This document shows positions 1 to 11,691 of a stretch of 64,000 bases of DNA, one piece after another. How positions within the stretch are numbered: the stretch's first letter is position 1; the number at the start of each line of letters is the position of its first letter. The stretch covers positions 3,844,001 through 3,908,000 of the forward strand of contig NZ_CP114280.1 of NCBI RefSeq assembly GCF_029635795.1, in the 5' to 3' direction. The notes under the pieces are model-generated. The model saw only the letters and a program-made list of their open reading frames with translations. It was not told the origin of the DNA and did not search any database. This stretch comes from Dickeya lacustris (GTDB lineage Bacteria; Pseudomonadota; Gammaproteobacteria; Enterobacterales; Enterobacteriaceae). A program made the translations under genes and the position numbers.

Positions 1-1355
1 ATGCCGGTTTCGACCTCGTTTAACGGCATTATCTTGTCGCCTTGTGCGGTGACGACTCTGGCGGTTGGCGGCGTCAGGTCGAGCAGCTTTTCCAGTGCCA
101 GTGAAGATCGCTGGCGCGCCTGCTGCTCCAGCGCATGGCCTAGATTAATCAAGCCGATTATCATGGCGCTGGCTTCATAGTAGAGATGCTGTGCCTGCAT
201 CGGAAAGCGTTCCGGCCATAGGTTCACTGCAATCGAGTAGAGCCAGGCCGCTCCTGTGCCCAGCGCGACCAGCGTATCCATGGTAGCGCTGCCTTTCATC
301 AGGCTACGCCAGGCATTGCGATAGAAGTGCCCGCCGGCAATCACCATCACAGCCAGAGTCAGTATGCCGGTGAATAACCACAGGGGGCGGTTCTCATGCG
401 TCAGCGTCATGTTGCCGCCAGCCATGCCCCACACCATTAATGGAATGCCTAGCGTGAGCGCCAATGCCGCCTGCCAGCGAAAACGGCGAATCGCGTGGCG
501 TGCGCTATCCGCCTGACGGATGCGGCGCGTGGTGTCATCCAAGACTATCTCTGCGCCGTACCCTGCTTGTTGCACCGCATCAATCAAGGCCTGATGTGAC
601 ATGGTGCCCTGTACCAGCGCACTACGATCGGCCAGATTGACTCGCGCGTGTTTTACGCCGGGTACCTGTTGTAACGCGCGTTGTACCCGGTTGACGCAAC
701 TGGCGCAGGTCATGCCGCTTAACAGCAGAGGGACGCTGTCCGCTGTGGTGACGGTATTTTCAGCGCGCTGAATGTGTTGTTGTGGCTGTGGCTGTTGCAA
801 AGCATCAGCTGTCGCAACACTGGTGGCCGGAACATAGACCGACGCCGCTGGCCGACTTTCCGGCAACGAGTCTGGCGAGGCCAGCGGCTCAGATTTTGGG
901 TGGCCTTCTCCCTGTGGCATTTCTTCTTGTGACGTATTTTCTTGTGGTGTATTTCCTTGTGACAAGGTGGCGTGAAAGCCTGCATTCTCAATGGCTTGTA
1001 CCACTGCCTGTGGTTCGGCATGACCGAAAATCTCAGCGTGATGTAAACTCACCGTCATCGCCTCCACGCCGGGAACGCTTGCCAGTGCTTTGCGGGTGGA
1101 TGCAACACAGTGCTGGCAATTGAGGCCGCTGAGGTGCAGGGTGACATCGGCAGCCGTTGCTACGCTTGCCGGGTATCCAGCGGCGCTGATGGCGTCTGTC
1201 AGCGCCGTATGATTGGCCGAGCCCGTCACTGTGGCGTAATGGAGCGAGACGTCAACATGCTCTACACCCGGCTGGCTTTCCAGCGTCTGCTTGACTCGCC
1301 CGACGCAGTGTTCGCAGGAGAGACCCTGCAATGAAAGTACGACAGTTTGCGACAT
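1..1355 (-). CDS. copA: Cu(I)-exporting P1B-type ATPase CopA, N-terminal part (runs off the left edge)
   Basis: Only about 451 N-terminal residues are visible; the start ATG is at 1353-1355 and the reading frame is open to base 1. CopA pumps Cu(I) from the cytoplasm to the periplasm. Three heavy-metal-binding domains can be seen, with motifs GLSCEHC near residue 11, GLNCQHC near 77 and GMTCASC near 214. E. coli CopA has two, so this protein carries one more. A Gln/Pro/Glu-rich linker (about 130-200) separates the second and third. Membrane helices begin near residue 288 and the visible part ends at the start of the actuator domain. The CPC, DKTGT and ATP-binding motifs lie outside the window. 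It is divergent from cueR and preceded by a CueR-type promoter. Confidence 0.95.
   Translation of the reverse strand, partial: MSQTVVLSLQGLSCEHCVGRVKQTLESQPGVEHVDVSLHYATVTGSANHTALTDAISAAGYPASVATAADVTLHLSGLNCQHCVASTRKALASVPGVEAMTVSLHHAEIFGHAEPQAVVQAIENAGFHATLSQGNTPQENTSQEEMPQGEGHPKSEPLASPDSLPESRPAASVYVPATSVATADALQQPQPQQHIQRAENTVTTADSVPLLLSGMTCASCVNRVQRALQQVPGVKHARVNLADRSALVQGTMSHQALIDAVQQAGYGAEIVLDDTTRRIRQADSARHAIRRFRWQAALALTLGIPLMVWGMAGGNMTLTHENRPLWLFTGILTLAVMVIAGGHFYRNAWRSLMKGSATMDTLVALGTGAAWLYSIAVNLWPERFPMQAQHLYYEASAMIIGLINLGHALEQQARQRSSLALEKLLDLTPPTARVVTAQGDKIMPLNEVETG
906..965 (-). repeat. In-frame 15-bp repeats in the copA linker
   Basis: Four consecutive 15-bp units encode [15 protein letters not shown] and MPQGE (residues about 131-150) in the linker between the second and third metal-binding domains. 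The units are degenerate but keep Q at the third or fourth position. Because 15 is a multiple of three, copy-number change would only alter linker length. Confidence 0.7.
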
Positions 1356-1442
1356 AATAATCTACCTCGGTGATCACACCTGAACGTCAAAGACGTTGAC
1401 CATCGGTGTGATTTTGATTAGTTCTACATTCAGCCTGCCTGC

Positions 1443-1473
1443 AGCGTAAACCTTCCAGCAAGGGAAGGGTCAA
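1443..1473 (-). promoter_or_regulatory. CueR-controlled copA promoter
   Basis: On the minus strand a -35 TTGACC (1468-1473) and a -10 TACGCT (1443-1448) are separated by 19 bp (1449-1467). The spacer holds the dyad CCTTCC...GGAAGG. An overlong 19-bp spacer with this dyad is the classic MerR-family arrangement of E. coli copA, where CueR untwists the promoter when it binds Cu(I). The site also lies directly over the cueR leader, 10 bp before its start codon. Confidence 0.9.
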
Positions 1474-1482
1474 GGGGATGTG

Positions 1483-1920
1483 ATGAATATCAGTGATGTG
1501 GCGAAAAAAACCGGTTTAACCAGTAAGACCATTCGCTTTTATGAAGAAAAAGGCTTAATGACCGCGCCTTTACGCTGTGAGAATGGCTATCGCAGCTACA
1601 ATCTTCACCATGTCGAAGAGCTGACGCTGCTGCGCCAGGCGCGTCAGGTCGGTTTTACGTTGGAAGAGTGCCGCGAACTGGTGGCGCTATTTAATAACCC
1701 GCAGCGCCATAGTGCAGATGTAAAAGCGCGCACATTACAAAAAGTGGGTGACATCGAACGCCAGATTGAGGAGCTCAACGCCATGCGACAGCGCTTGCTG
1801 GCGCTGGCAGACTCTTGCCCGGGAGATAATGGTGCCGAGTGCCCCATCATCAGCCAACTTGCCGGGTGCTGCCATGGCGCTGCGGCAGACGAACGTCATG
1901 GCCAATCTTCGCCTGCGTAA
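1483..1920 (+). CDS. cueR: Copper-responsive MerR-family activator CueR
   Basis: A 145-residue cytoplasmic Cu(I) sensor that activates copA and cueO-type genes. The N-terminal winged helix ([21 protein letters not shown]) is nearly that of E. coli CueR, followed by the dimerisation helix and the C-terminal metal loop with CPGDNGAEC (about residues 112-120), whose two cysteines bind Cu(I). A CC pair further on (GCCHG) also matches CueR. The ATG at 1483 is chosen because the homologous protein starts MNIS and AAGGGG lies upstream; an in-frame GTG at 1480 would add one residue. The C-terminal tail is about ten residues longer than in E. coli. Divergent from copA. Confidence 0.95.
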   Translation: MNISDVAKKTGLTSKTIRFYEEKGLMTAPLRCENGYRSYNLHHVEELTLLRQARQVGFTLEECRELVALFNNPQRHSADVKARTLQKVGDIERQIEELNAMRQRLLALADSCPGDNGAECPIISQLAGCCHGAAADERHGQSSPA

Positions 1921-1960
1921 CGGCGCTTTTGTTGCCGTCTGCCGGGGGAGGTCAGCGCGT

Positions 1961-2419
1961 TTATTTGGTTGCGCGAAGAGGGCGCACCTGCAATGTAATG
2001 CCGATGACGGCAATAATTTCCACCTGAGTACCGACAGCCAGCGCGTCATTGGACTCTGCCCGCCAGGTGCTATCCGCGATGCTAACCCGACCAATGCCGT
2101 TATTAATGGCTTCAGTCACCACCCCATGTTGGCCGATTAACAGCTGCGTGCGCTGATTAAGCAATGGCCCGGTATGAATACCGCTGCGTTGGCGAAGCCA
2201 CAGCCACCAACACAGCGCCGCCGCGACCGTGAGCGTGGCAAAAAGAAGGCATTGCCACGTCGCATTCAGCGGTAAACACCAGGTAATCACCCCGGTGAGT
2301 AGGGCGGCGATACCGCTCCATAACAGATAACCGCTGGCACCCAGCATCTCGGCGGCCAGCAACAGTCCACCCAGTGATAACCAATATCCATAGCCATTTT
2401 CCAGTGCCAGCCACGCCAT
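1961..2419 (-). CDS. ybbJ: NfeD-like inner-membrane protein YbbJ
   Basis: A 152-residue NfeD-family protein. Three hydrophobic segments fill residues 1-75, followed by a short basic loop and a soluble C-terminal domain (about 90-150) of the OB-fold kind, with the GQxGxVTEAI pattern of the family. NfeD proteins pair with SPFH/stomatin proteins, and this gene starts 2 bp after the stop of qmcA, so the two are surely co-transcribed. In E. coli qmcA-ybbJ has been linked to suppression of ftsH htpX growth defects, which suggests a role in membrane protein quality control. It ends 40 bp from the convergent cueR. Confidence 0.9.
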   Translation of the reverse strand: MAWLALENGYGYWLSLGGLLLAAEMLGASGYLLWSGIAALLTGVITWCLPLNATWQCLLFATLTVAAALCWWLWLRQRSGIHTGPLLNQRTQLLIGQHGVVTEAINNGIGRVSIADSTWRAESNDALAVGTQVEIIAVIGITLQVRPLRATK

Positions 2420-2421
2420 GG

Positions 2422-3336
2422 TTATTCTCTCCTGTCAGCCTTGCTCGCTTTAATCAACTCACTAATGCCACCGATAGCGCCCATCAGGTTGCTGGTATCG
2501 AGCGGCATCATGATCACTTTACTGTTAGTGGCCGCGCCGATATTTTGCAGCGCATCGGTGTATTTTTGCGCCACAAAATAGTTGATGGCCTGAATATCTC
2601 CGGCAGCAATCGCCGCAGACACCATCTGTGTTGCGCGGGCTTCCGCTTCAGCGGCACGTTCACGCGCTTCCGCCTGTAAAAATGCGGATTGGCGCTCGCC
2701 CTCGGCTTTCAGGATTTGCGACTGTTTTTCCCCTTCCGCTTTCAGAATCGCAGCCTGCCGGATACCTTCGGCCTCTAAAATTTCAGCGCGCTTGGTGCGC
2801 TCGGCTTTCATTTGAGCGTTCATTGAGGCAATCAGCTCTGCCGGTGGGCGCACATCGCGGATTTCAATACGGGTCACTTTAATGCCCCAGGGATTGGTGG
2901 CTTCATCGACAATATGCAGCAGGCGTGAATTGATGCTGTCTCGCTGAGAGAGCATTTCATCAAGCTCCATCGACCCCAGCACAGTACGAATGTTGGTCAT
3001 GGTCAGATTGATGATGGCCAGTTGCAGGTTACTGACTTCATAAGCCGCGCGTGCAGCATCGACCACTTGAATGAAGCAGACCGCATCAATGGTGACGTTG
3101 GCGTTATCTTTGGAGATAACTTCCTGTGAGGGGATATCGAGAACCTGTTCCATCATGTTAATTTTCCGGCCGATTCTGTCCATAAACGGAATAACCAGAT
3201 TCAGGCCAGGCATCAGCGTGTGGGTATAACGGCCAAACCGTTCAACCGTCCACTGATAGCCTTGCGGCACCACTTTGATGCCAGACCAGACGATCACCAG
3301 CGCCAGAAAAATCAAAACTGGAACAAACGTTAGCAT
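2422..3336 (-). CDS. qmcA: SPFH/stomatin-domain membrane protein QmcA
   Basis: A 304-residue protein with one N-terminal membrane anchor (about residues 3-20) and an SPFH domain starting at VVPQGYQW, followed by a long alanine/glutamate-rich coiled coil (about 170-250) in which [17 protein letters not shown] repeats are visible. SPFH proteins oligomerise at the membrane and modulate the FtsH protease. I chose the ATG at 3334-3336 because E. coli QmcA begins at this point and GGAG lies nine bases upstream; an ATG at 3351 in the same frame would add five residues (MESKD). First gene of the qmcA-ybbJ pair. Confidence 0.95.
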   Translation of the reverse strand: MLTFVPVLIFLALVIVWSGIKVVPQGYQWTVERFGRYTHTLMPGLNLVIPFMDRIGRKINMMEQVLDIPSQEVISKDNANVTIDAVCFIQVVDAARAAYEVSNLQLAIINLTMTNIRTVLGSMELDEMLSQRDSINSRLLHIVDEATNPWGIKVTRIEIRDVRPPAELIASMNAQMKAERTKRAEILEAEGIRQAAILKAEGEKQSQILKAEGERQSAFLQAEARERAAEAEARATQMVSAAIAAGDIQAINYFVAQKYTDALQNIGAATNSKVIMMPLDTSNLMGAIGGISELIKASKADRRE

Positions 3337-3373
3337 GTCTTTACTCTCCATAGTCTCTTTACGTTACGAACAG

Positions 3374-3407
3374 AGTGTAACGCAAACGAAAGTGTAACGC
3401 AGACGAA
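3374..3407. repeat. 17-bp tandem duplication upstream of qmcA
   Basis: AGTGTAACGCAAACGAA (3374-3390) is followed directly by AGTGTAACGCAGACGAA (3391-3407), 16 of 17 identical. It lies in the 170-bp spacer between yfaE and qmcA, about 40 bp upstream of the qmcA start. Confidence 0.85.
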
Positions 3408-3481
3408 CGAAAGAGTGATGGGGTATACGCTGATAATGCGTTAAGTGTGCGGGCTGGCGCGAGAAAATGGCTGCAAACTGA

Positions 3482-3502
3482 CGCTGGCTGTTGCAGCCAG
3501 CG
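3482..3502 (-). terminator. Stem-loop after yfaE
   Basis: CGCTGGCTG, loop of 3, CAGCCAGCG: a perfect 9-bp stem starting 3 bp after the yfaE stop codon. No strong U-run follows, so it may be a weak terminator or an mRNA 3' stabiliser for the nrdAB-yfaE transcript. Confidence 0.6.
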
Positions 3503-3505
3503 GTC

Positions 3506-3766
3506 TTAAATATCCAGTTCGATATCATCAAGCGGCATGCAGCAACAGGGTAAAATTTCACCTTGTTGTAAACAGGCCAGCGGTGCATCGCGATAGGTCA
3601 CGCTGCCTTTCACCAGCCGCAACCGGCAGGCGCCGCAGTAGCCTGAACGACACTGATACTCGATGGGAACCCGTTGTGCTTCAAGCGCTTCCAGCAGGTT
3701 GTTGTGTTGCCTGGAGTAGGGTAACTGCGCCCCGGACAGGCGCAGCGTAATGGTTGCAATGCTCAT
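3506..3766 (-). CDS. yfaE: [2Fe-2S] ferredoxin YfaE, maintenance factor for NrdB
   Basis: An 86-residue plant-type ferredoxin. The cluster-binding cysteines are in CRSGYCGAC (residues 39-47) plus a distal cysteine in the second half (LACLQQ or the CCC near residue 77). In E. coli YfaE delivers electrons that rebuild the diferric-tyrosyl radical cofactor of NrdB. It begins 3 bp beyond the nrdB stop codon, as the third gene of the nrdA-nrdB-yfaE operon, which supports that job. Low-complexity differences from E. coli are confined to the C-terminal third. Confidence 0.92.
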   Translation of the reverse strand: MSIATITLRLSGAQLPYSRQHNNLLEALEAQRVPIEYQCRSGYCGACRLRLVKGSVTYRDAPLACLQQGEILPCCCMPLDDIELDI

Positions 3767-3769
3767 CGG

Positions 3770-4900
3770 TTAGAGTTGGAAATCACTCAGGTCATCGGCA
3801 TTGATTTCGGCATCAATCTGCCCGACCAGATAAGAACTCACTTCGACCTCTTGTGGCGCAACCTGTACGTTGTCAGAAACCAGCCAGGCGTTGATCCATG
3901 GAATTGGATTGGTGCGGGTTTCAAATGGCAGCGGCAAGCCGACAGCCTGCATGCGAATATTGGTGATGTACTCGACATACTGGCAGAGAATATCCTTGTT
4001 CAATCCAATCATTGAACCATCACGGAACAGGTATTCAGCCCACTCTTTTTCTTGCTGTGCGGCCAGTAAAAACAGGTCATAGCACTGTTGCTGGCACTCT
4101 TCTGCTATTAGCGCCATTTCCGGGTCATCTTGACCGGCACGCATCAGGTTTAGCATATGCTGAGTACCGGTGAGATGCAGCGCTTCGTCACGCGCAATAA
4201 GCTTAATTATCTTGGCGTTGCCTTCCATCAGTTCGCGCTCGGCAAAGGCGAAAGAGCAGGCGAAACTGACATAGAAACGGATCGCTTCCAGCGCGTTCAC
4301 GCTCATCAGGCACAGGTAGAGCTTTTTCTTCAGTTCATACAGGCTGACCTGTAATGTTTTGCCGTTCACCTGATGTGAGCCTTCGCCCAGCAGATGGTAG
4401 TAGCTCGTCAGTTCTATCAACTCATCGTAAAAACCGGAGATGTCTTTTGCGCGTTTGAGGATCTCTTCGTTGGTCACGATGTCGTCGAAGACAATCGACG
4501 GATCGTTGACGATGTTACGAATAATATGGGTGTAGGATCGGGAATGAATGGTTTCCGAAAATGCCCATGTTTCCACCCATGTTTCCAATTCGGGTATGGA
4601 GATGAGTGGGAGTAATGCAACGTTGGGGCTACGGCCTTGAATAGAATCCAACAGGGTCTGGTATTTTAAATTGCTGATAAAAATGTGTTTCTCGTGTTCC
4701 GGTAGCCCCTGGTAATCAATGCGATCGCGGGAGACATCCACTTCTTCAGGACGCCAGAAGAACGAAAGTTGTTTCTCAATCAGTTTTTCAAAAATTTCGT
4801 ATTTTTGTTGATCGTAGCGCGCGACATTAACCGGCTGGCCGAAAAACATCGGCTCCAGTAGTTGGTCGTTTTTGTTCTGTGAAAAAGTGGTATAGGCCAT
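3770..4900 (-). CDS. nrdB: Class Ia ribonucleotide reductase, beta subunit NrdB
   Basis: A 376-residue subunit that carries the diferric-tyrosyl radical cofactor used by NrdA to reduce ribonucleoside diphosphates. The radical tyrosine is Y123 counting the initiator Met (in HSRSYTH) and the iron ligands D85, E116 and H119 are in place, as are the later [10 protein letters not shown] ligands. The extreme C-terminus (DDLSDFQL) is the peptide that docks on NrdA. The ATG at 4898-4900 gives the exact E. coli length and has GGAG five bases upstream; an upstream in-frame ATG at 4921 has no such support. Confidence 0.97.
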   Translation of the reverse strand: MAYTTFSQNKNDQLLEPMFFGQPVNVARYDQQKYEIFEKLIEKQLSFFWRPEEVDVSRDRIDYQGLPEHEKHIFISNLKYQTLLDSIQGRSPNVALLPLISIPELETWVETWAFSETIHSRSYTHIIRNIVNDPSIVFDDIVTNEEILKRAKDISGFYDELIELTSYYHLLGEGSHQVNGKTLQVSLYELKKKLYLCLMSVNALEAIRFYVSFACSFAFAERELMEGNAKIIKLIARDEALHLTGTQHMLNLMRAGQDDPEMALIAEECQQQCYDLFLLAAQQEKEWAEYLFRDGSMIGLNKDILCQYVEYITNIRMQAVGLPLPFETRTNPIPWINAWLVSDNVQVAPQEVEVSSYLVGQIDAEINADDLSDFQL

Positions 4901-5020
4901 GGTCTCTCCAAACACAGTCACAGCAACCCGCAGGCAATGCCGTTAAACCGCTGATTCATCGGGGCGGGTTGCACCAGCGTCACCGGTGGTGGCGACGAGG
5001 GCGACATAACAGACGTTATC

Positions 5021-5050
5021 TGCCGGGCGCGCTTTGGCAGCGCCCCGGCA
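5021..5050 (-). other. Stem-loop between nrdA and nrdB
   Basis: TGCCGGG...CCCGGCA closes a GC-rich stem whose inner part pairs CGCGCT with AGCGC. It lies in the 171-bp spacer between the nrdA stop and nrdB start. No U-run follows, so an mRNA processing or stability element is more likely than a terminator. Confidence 0.55.
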
Positions 5051-5071
5051 CGGTATGCAAACGCGTTGGTG

Positions 5072-7360
5072 TTAGATCTTACACGCGCCGCTTTCGCAGC
5101 CATCATCCTGCGAGGCGCTATCGAGCAGGTCATCTTGCGCATCTTCTGCGCCATCTCGCGTGTTTTGGTAGTACAGCGTTTTCAGCCCGAATTTATACGC
5201 TGTTAGCAGGTCTTTGAGCAACTGGGTCATCGGCACTTTTCCTGATGGGAAACGCGCCGGGTCATAGTTGGTGTTCGCCGAAATCGCCTGATCGATAAAT
5301 TTCTGCATCAGACCAACCAGTTGCAGGTAGCCATCGTTAGACGGCATATCCCACAGCAATTCATACGCGCCTTTTAGCGTTTCGTACTCTGGCACCACCT
5401 GACGCAAAATACCGTCTTTAGAGGCTTTGACGCTAATATGACCACGCGGAGGCTCAATACCATTGGTGGCGTTGGAGATTTGCGATGAGGTTTCCGACGG
5501 CATCAATGCTGACAGTGTGGAGTTGCGCAGGCCATAGGCGGTGATGTCTTTACGCAGTGTTTCCCAGTCATAATGCAGTGGTTCATTGCAGATCTTATCC
5601 AGATCGCGCTTATAGCTGTCTATTGGCAGAATGCCCTGGGCATAGGTGGTTTCGTTAAACCACGGGCAGGCGCCTTGCTCGCGCGCTAACTGGTTAGACG
5701 CTTTCAATAAGTAGTATTGAATGGCTTCAAAAGTGCGATGTGTGAGGTTATTGGCGCTGCCATCGGAGTAACGGACGCCATTTTTCGCCAGATAATAGGC
5801 AAAGTTGATAACCCCAATCCCCAGCGTACGCCGCCCCATGGCACCGCGTTTGGCGGCCGGAATCGGGTAGTCCTGATAATCGAGCAGGGCATCAAGGGCG
5901 CGCACCGCCAGCACCGCCAGATCGTCAAGTTCGTCCAGCGAGTTGATTGCACCGAGGTTAAATGCCGACAGGGTACACAGCGCAATCTCGCCGTTCTCGT
6001 CGTTGACGTCTTCCAGCGGCTTGGTTGGCAGCGCAATTTCAAGGCACAGATTGGACTGACGTACCGGTGCGACCAGCGGATCAAACGGGCTGTGGGTGTT
6101 GCAGTGGTCAACGTTCTGAATATAGATACGGCCGGTAGAGGCGCGCTCCTGCATCATCAGCGAGAACAACTCTGCGGCTTTGATCTGCTGCTTGCGGATA
6201 CTGTTGTCCTGCTCATATTTGACGTACAGGCGTTCGAATTCGTCCTGATTGTTGAAGAACGCATCGTACAGACCCGGCACGTCGGACGGGCTGAACAGCG
6301 TGATATCGCCGCCCTTCACCAGACGCTGATACATCAGCTTGTTGAGCTGAACGCCATAGTCAAGATGGCGCACGCGGTTGCCTTCCACGCCACGGTTGTT
6401 TTTCAGTACCAGCAGGCTTTCGACTTCCAGATGCCATAACGGATAAAACAGTGTCGCCGCGCCGCCGCGTACCCCGCCCTGAGAACAGGATTTCACCGCT
6501 GTCTGGAAGTGTTTATAAAATGGAATACAGCCGGTGTGAAACGCCTCGCCACCGCGAATCGGGCTGCCCAGCGCGCGAATTCGGCCAGCATTAATACCAA
6601 TCCCTGCGCGCTGCGAAACATATTTGACGATGGCGCTTGAGGTGGCATTGATAGAGTCCAGGCTGTCGCCACATTCAATCAAGACACAAGAACTAAACTG
6701 GCGTGTCGGGGTGCGCACGCCGGACATAATCGGCGTCGGCAGCGAGATTTTAAAAGTGGAAACGGCGTCATAAAAACGCTTAACGTAATCCAGCCGGGTT
6801 TCACGGGGATAACCGGAAAACAGGCAGGCGGCAACCAGCACATACAAGAACTGGGCGCTTTCGTAGATGTCACCGGTTACGCGGTTTTGTACCAGATATT
6901 TCCCTTCCAGCTGTTTTACCGCAGCATAAGAGAAATTCATGTCACGCCAGTGATCGATGAAAGCGTCCATTTGGGTGAATTCTTCTTCCGTGTAATCTTC
7001 CAGCAAATGGCGGTCGTACTTTGCCATTTCGACCATTTTCACCACATGGTCGTACAGTTTCGGCGGTTCGAATTGACCGTAGGCTTTTTTGCGCAGATGA
7101 AAAATCGCCAGACGCGCAGCCAGATACTGATAATCCGGGCTATCGCGGGAGATCAGGTCAGCGGCGGCTTTGATAATGGTTTCGTGAATGTCGGCAGTTT
7201 TAATACCGTCATAAAACTGGATATGGGAACGCAGTTCAACCTGAGAGACGGAGACATTGTGTAACCCTTCTGCCGCCCAGGTGATAACCCGGTGGATTTT
7301 GTCCAGATTGATGCGTTCTTTGCTGCCATCGCGTTTGGTAACAAGCAGACTCTGATTCAT
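5072..7360 (-). CDS. nrdA: Class Ia ribonucleotide reductase, alpha subunit NrdA
   Basis: A 762-residue catalytic subunit (E. coli 761) that converts ribonucleoside diphosphates to deoxyribonucleotides. The ATP-cone allosteric domain occupies about residues 1-95 (VTKRDGSKERINLDKI). Active-site segments seen include RQFSSCVLIECGD (first catalytic cysteine, about 225), SNLCLEIALPT (the N-x-C-x-E catalytic triad, about 437-441) and the second redox cysteine in EIALCTLSAFN (about 462). LKTLYYQNT holds the two radical-transfer tyrosines, and the C-terminal tail ends with the CESGAC redox pair that thioredoxin or glutaredoxin reduces. Operon with nrdB and yfaE. Confidence 0.98.
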   Translation of the reverse strand: MNQSLLVTKRDGSKERINLDKIHRVITWAAEGLHNVSVSQVELRSHIQFYDGIKTADIHETIIKAAADLISRDSPDYQYLAARLAIFHLRKKAYGQFEPPKLYDHVVKMVEMAKYDRHLLEDYTEEEFTQMDAFIDHWRDMNFSYAAVKQLEGKYLVQNRVTGDIYESAQFLYVLVAACLFSGYPRETRLDYVKRFYDAVSTFKISLPTPIMSGVRTPTRQFSSCVLIECGDSLDSINATSSAIVKYVSQRAGIGINAGRIRALGSPIRGGEAFHTGCIPFYKHFQTAVKSCSQGGVRGGAATLFYPLWHLEVESLLVLKNNRGVEGNRVRHLDYGVQLNKLMYQRLVKGGDITLFSPSDVPGLYDAFFNNQDEFERLYVKYEQDNSIRKQQIKAAELFSLMMQERASTGRIYIQNVDHCNTHSPFDPLVAPVRQSNLCLEIALPTKPLEDVNDENGEIALCTLSAFNLGAINSLDELDDLAVLAVRALDALLDYQDYPIPAAKRGAMGRRTLGIGVINFAYYLAKNGVRYSDGSANNLTHRTFEAIQYYLLKASNQLAREQGACPWFNETTYAQGILPIDSYKRDLDKICNEPLHYDWETLRKDITAYGLRNSTLSALMPSETSSQISNATNGIEPPRGHISVKASKDGILRQVVPEYETLKGAYELLWDMPSNDGYLQLVGLMQKFIDQAISANTNYDPARFPSGKVPMTQLLKDLLTAYKFGLKTLYYQNTRDGAEDAQDDLLDSASQDDGCESGACKI

Positions 7361-7435
7361 GTGGCGTAGTACCTGTTTTTTGACACGAGTTTTGTCGTTT
7401 TGGCCGCCCCGTTTTTCTATTCAGCAAAAATGCAA

Positions 7436-7483
7436 ACAAAAAAAATAGTGCTTTCTGTTAGAAGTAAACACTATATATAGGGG
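7436..7483 (-). promoter_or_regulatory. Pair of NrdR boxes upstream of nrdA
   Basis: 7468-7483 reads ACACTATATATAGGGG, matching 14 of 16 positions of the NrdR consensus ACACWATATATWGTGT. A weaker copy at 7436-7451 (ACAAAAAAAATAGTGC) matches 12 of 16. Their starts are 32 bp apart, about three helical turns, which is the usual spacing for cooperative NrdR binding. NrdR represses ribonucleotide reductase genes when dATP is high. Confidence 0.75.
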
Positions 7484-7553
7484 GTGGGTCGGATTTTGAT
7501 AACAAGATAATGTGAAAGTCCGGGCTTTGCAAGTGAGCAAAATCCGGCTCGGT

Positions 7554-7562
7554 TGTGGATAA
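7554..7562 (-). promoter_or_regulatory. Consensus DnaA box upstream of nrdA
   Basis: TGTGGATAA on the plus strand is TTATCCACA on the coding strand, a perfect 9-mer DnaA box, about 195 bp upstream of the nrdA start. The E. coli nrd promoter is also DnaA-regulated, linking dNTP supply to replication initiation. The rest of 7484-7793 holds no gene that I can support. Confidence 0.7.
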
Positions 7563-7793
7563 CATGAGAATAAATCGGACGAGCCCCAGCTACCACGGGG
7601 GTTCCTTATCATGTCAACGGCAAGGCAGAAAAAATAAAAAAATTGATCGTTCGTCGGTTTCTTATCCGACCGGCCACTGTTTGGATTAACCAAAACCGTG
7701 TTTTGATCAATTTATTCGGAATAGTCTGGCTTTGGCAGGGTAATCAGCATGAATCTTACGCTATTCGTAGCTGAAAATATAATCGGCGAGGCT

Positions 7794-7820
7794 AAAAAAG
7801 CCAGTGGTATCGCCACTGGC
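7794..7820 (-). terminator. Intrinsic terminator of ubiG
   Basis: On the minus strand GCCAGTGG, a 5-nt loop and CCACTGGC are followed by TTTTTT (7794-7799). It lies about 50 bp downstream of the ubiG stop. Confidence 0.85.
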
Positions 7821-7872
7821 CTGTTGTACGGTGACAGCCTGTTGATAAGTGCGTAAGGCTCGGTTTTGGCGC

Positions 7873-8631
7873 TTATTCCGGTTTCGGGTACTGGGTGTGT
7901 AGCATGTAATTGACGTCAACATTAGCCCCAAGACGGAAGCGGTCTGACAGCGGATTGTAGTGTAAGCCGATGATATGGCGTTCACGTAGCGGCGTCATAT
8001 CGACCCAAGACAGCAATTCAGCCGGACGGATGAATTTTTTGGCATCGTGGGTGCCGCGCGGCACGATATTGGTCAGGTATTCAGCGCCGACAATCAGCAT
8101 CAACCAGGCTTTGGTATTGCGGTTGATGGTGGAGAAGAACACATGGCCGCCGGGTTTGACCAGCCGTGCGCATGCCAGCACCACTGAACGTGGGTCAGGA
8201 ACGTGTTCAAGCATTTCCATACAGGTGACGACATCATATTTTTCGCCATGGCTGTCAGCGTGCGCTTCGACGGTTTCCTGCACGTAGTTAACCTCAACGC
8301 CGCTTTCCAGCGCATGCAGCCGGGCGACCTGTAACGGTTCACTGCCCATATCCAAACCGGTAACATGAGCGCCTTCCCGCGCCATGCTCTCAGCCAGAAT
8401 GCCGCCGCCGCAGCCAACGTCTAATACGTGTTTAGCAAAAATACCGTCGGCGCGCTCGATAATGTAATTCAGACGCAGTGGATTGATGCGGTGCAGCGGT
8501 TTGAATTCGCCTTCCAGATCCCACCAGCGTGAGGCCACGGCTTCAAATTTGGCGATTTCGTCATGATCGACATTTAGCGCACGGTGCGGCGTGGTGTCGC
8601 TCTCATCGGTATGGATGGCCTTTGTGTTCAT
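7873..8631 (-). CDS. ubiG: Ubiquinone biosynthesis O-methyltransferase UbiG
   Basis: A 252-residue class I SAM-dependent methyltransferase that performs both O-methylations in ubiquinone synthesis. SAM motif I is [16 protein letters not shown] (about residues 72-87), the acidic residue ending motif II is in VTGLDMG and motif post-I in [16 protein letters not shown]. The ATG at 8629-8631 is chosen because homology to E. coli UbiG (240 residues) begins shortly after it; longer in-frame starts up to 8772 extend into the divergent promoter region. It is divergent from gyrA, as in E. coli. Confidence 0.95.
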   Translation of the reverse strand: MNTKAIHTDESDTTPHRALNVDHDEIAKFEAVASRWWDLEGEFKPLHRINPLRLNYIIERADGIFAKHVLDVGCGGGILAESMAREGAHVTGLDMGSEPLQVARLHALESGVEVNYVQETVEAHADSHGEKYDVVTCMEMLEHVPDPRSVVLACARLVKPGGHVFFSTINRNTKAWLMLIVGAEYLTNIVPRGTHDAKKFIRPAELLSWVDMTPLRERHIIGLHYNPLSDRFRLGANVDVNYMLHTQYPKPE

Positions 8632-8820
8632 GGAGATGCTCACTTTTTTCTGTGATCTGTGTTTGTTTTCGTTCGTGTTCATTAACGCGCAACGTAGGCG
8701 AGTATAGCGAGCCGCAAGGCGATGTTGTAGCAGCTTACCGTTGTGCGGTTGCAAGACACAGGGTTGATGCATCGCCCATCTGCAAACATTCGCCCCGCTA
8801 ACACGGCCTGAAACGTGAAA

Positions 8821-8860
8821 GAAACGCCAAATACCCGCCAGTAATCGGGTACGGCGTTTC
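8821..8860. promoter_or_regulatory. Hairpin in the ubiG-gyrA divergent promoter region
   Basis: GAAACGCC (8821-8828) pairs with GGCGTTTC (8853-8860), and inside it TACCCG (8832-8837) pairs with CGGGTA (8846-8851). It sits 73 bp before the gyrA start in the 301-bp spacer 8632-8932, which carries the gyrA and ubiG promoters and no gene. The dyad could be a protein site or extrude under supercoiling; its role is unknown. Confidence 0.5.
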
Positions 8861-8917
8861 CCCTGAAACCCCGGTTTGTGATATCATTTTCCACCTTTTA
8901 AAATCGGGCAGAAATAG

Positions 8918-11566
<2,649 letters not shown>

Positions 11567-11601
11567 TTCTTCTTCATTGATATTGATGGGATGAATGCCA
11601 A

Positions 11602-11630
11602 AGCCAGCGCCTGATGCGCTGGCTTTTTTT
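11602..11630 (+). terminator. Intrinsic terminator of gyrA
   Basis: AGCCAGCGC, loop CTGAT, GCGCTGGCT, then TTTTTT. A perfect 9-bp GC-rich stem 36 bp after the gyrA stop. It lies inside the longest possible rcsC frame and argues against rcsC starting at 11614. Confidence 0.95.
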
Positions 11631-11691
11631 ATGGGGGGCCGTTAGTGTATGGCGGTTCTATGCGTTTTTCCGTTCTGTTAACCTTTACGGT

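Noticed and set aside
782..1334. Plus-strand open frames opposite copA
   Set aside because: They are antisense to the metal-binding domains and linker of copA and look like no known protein.
5717..6439. 240-residue open frame on the plus strand inside nrdA
   Set aside because: Antisense shadow of a highly conserved gene; composition follows the nrdA codons.
11614..11691. Longer rcsC N-terminus starting at 11614
   Set aside because: The stretch lies on the gyrA terminator and has no counterpart in E. coli RcsC.
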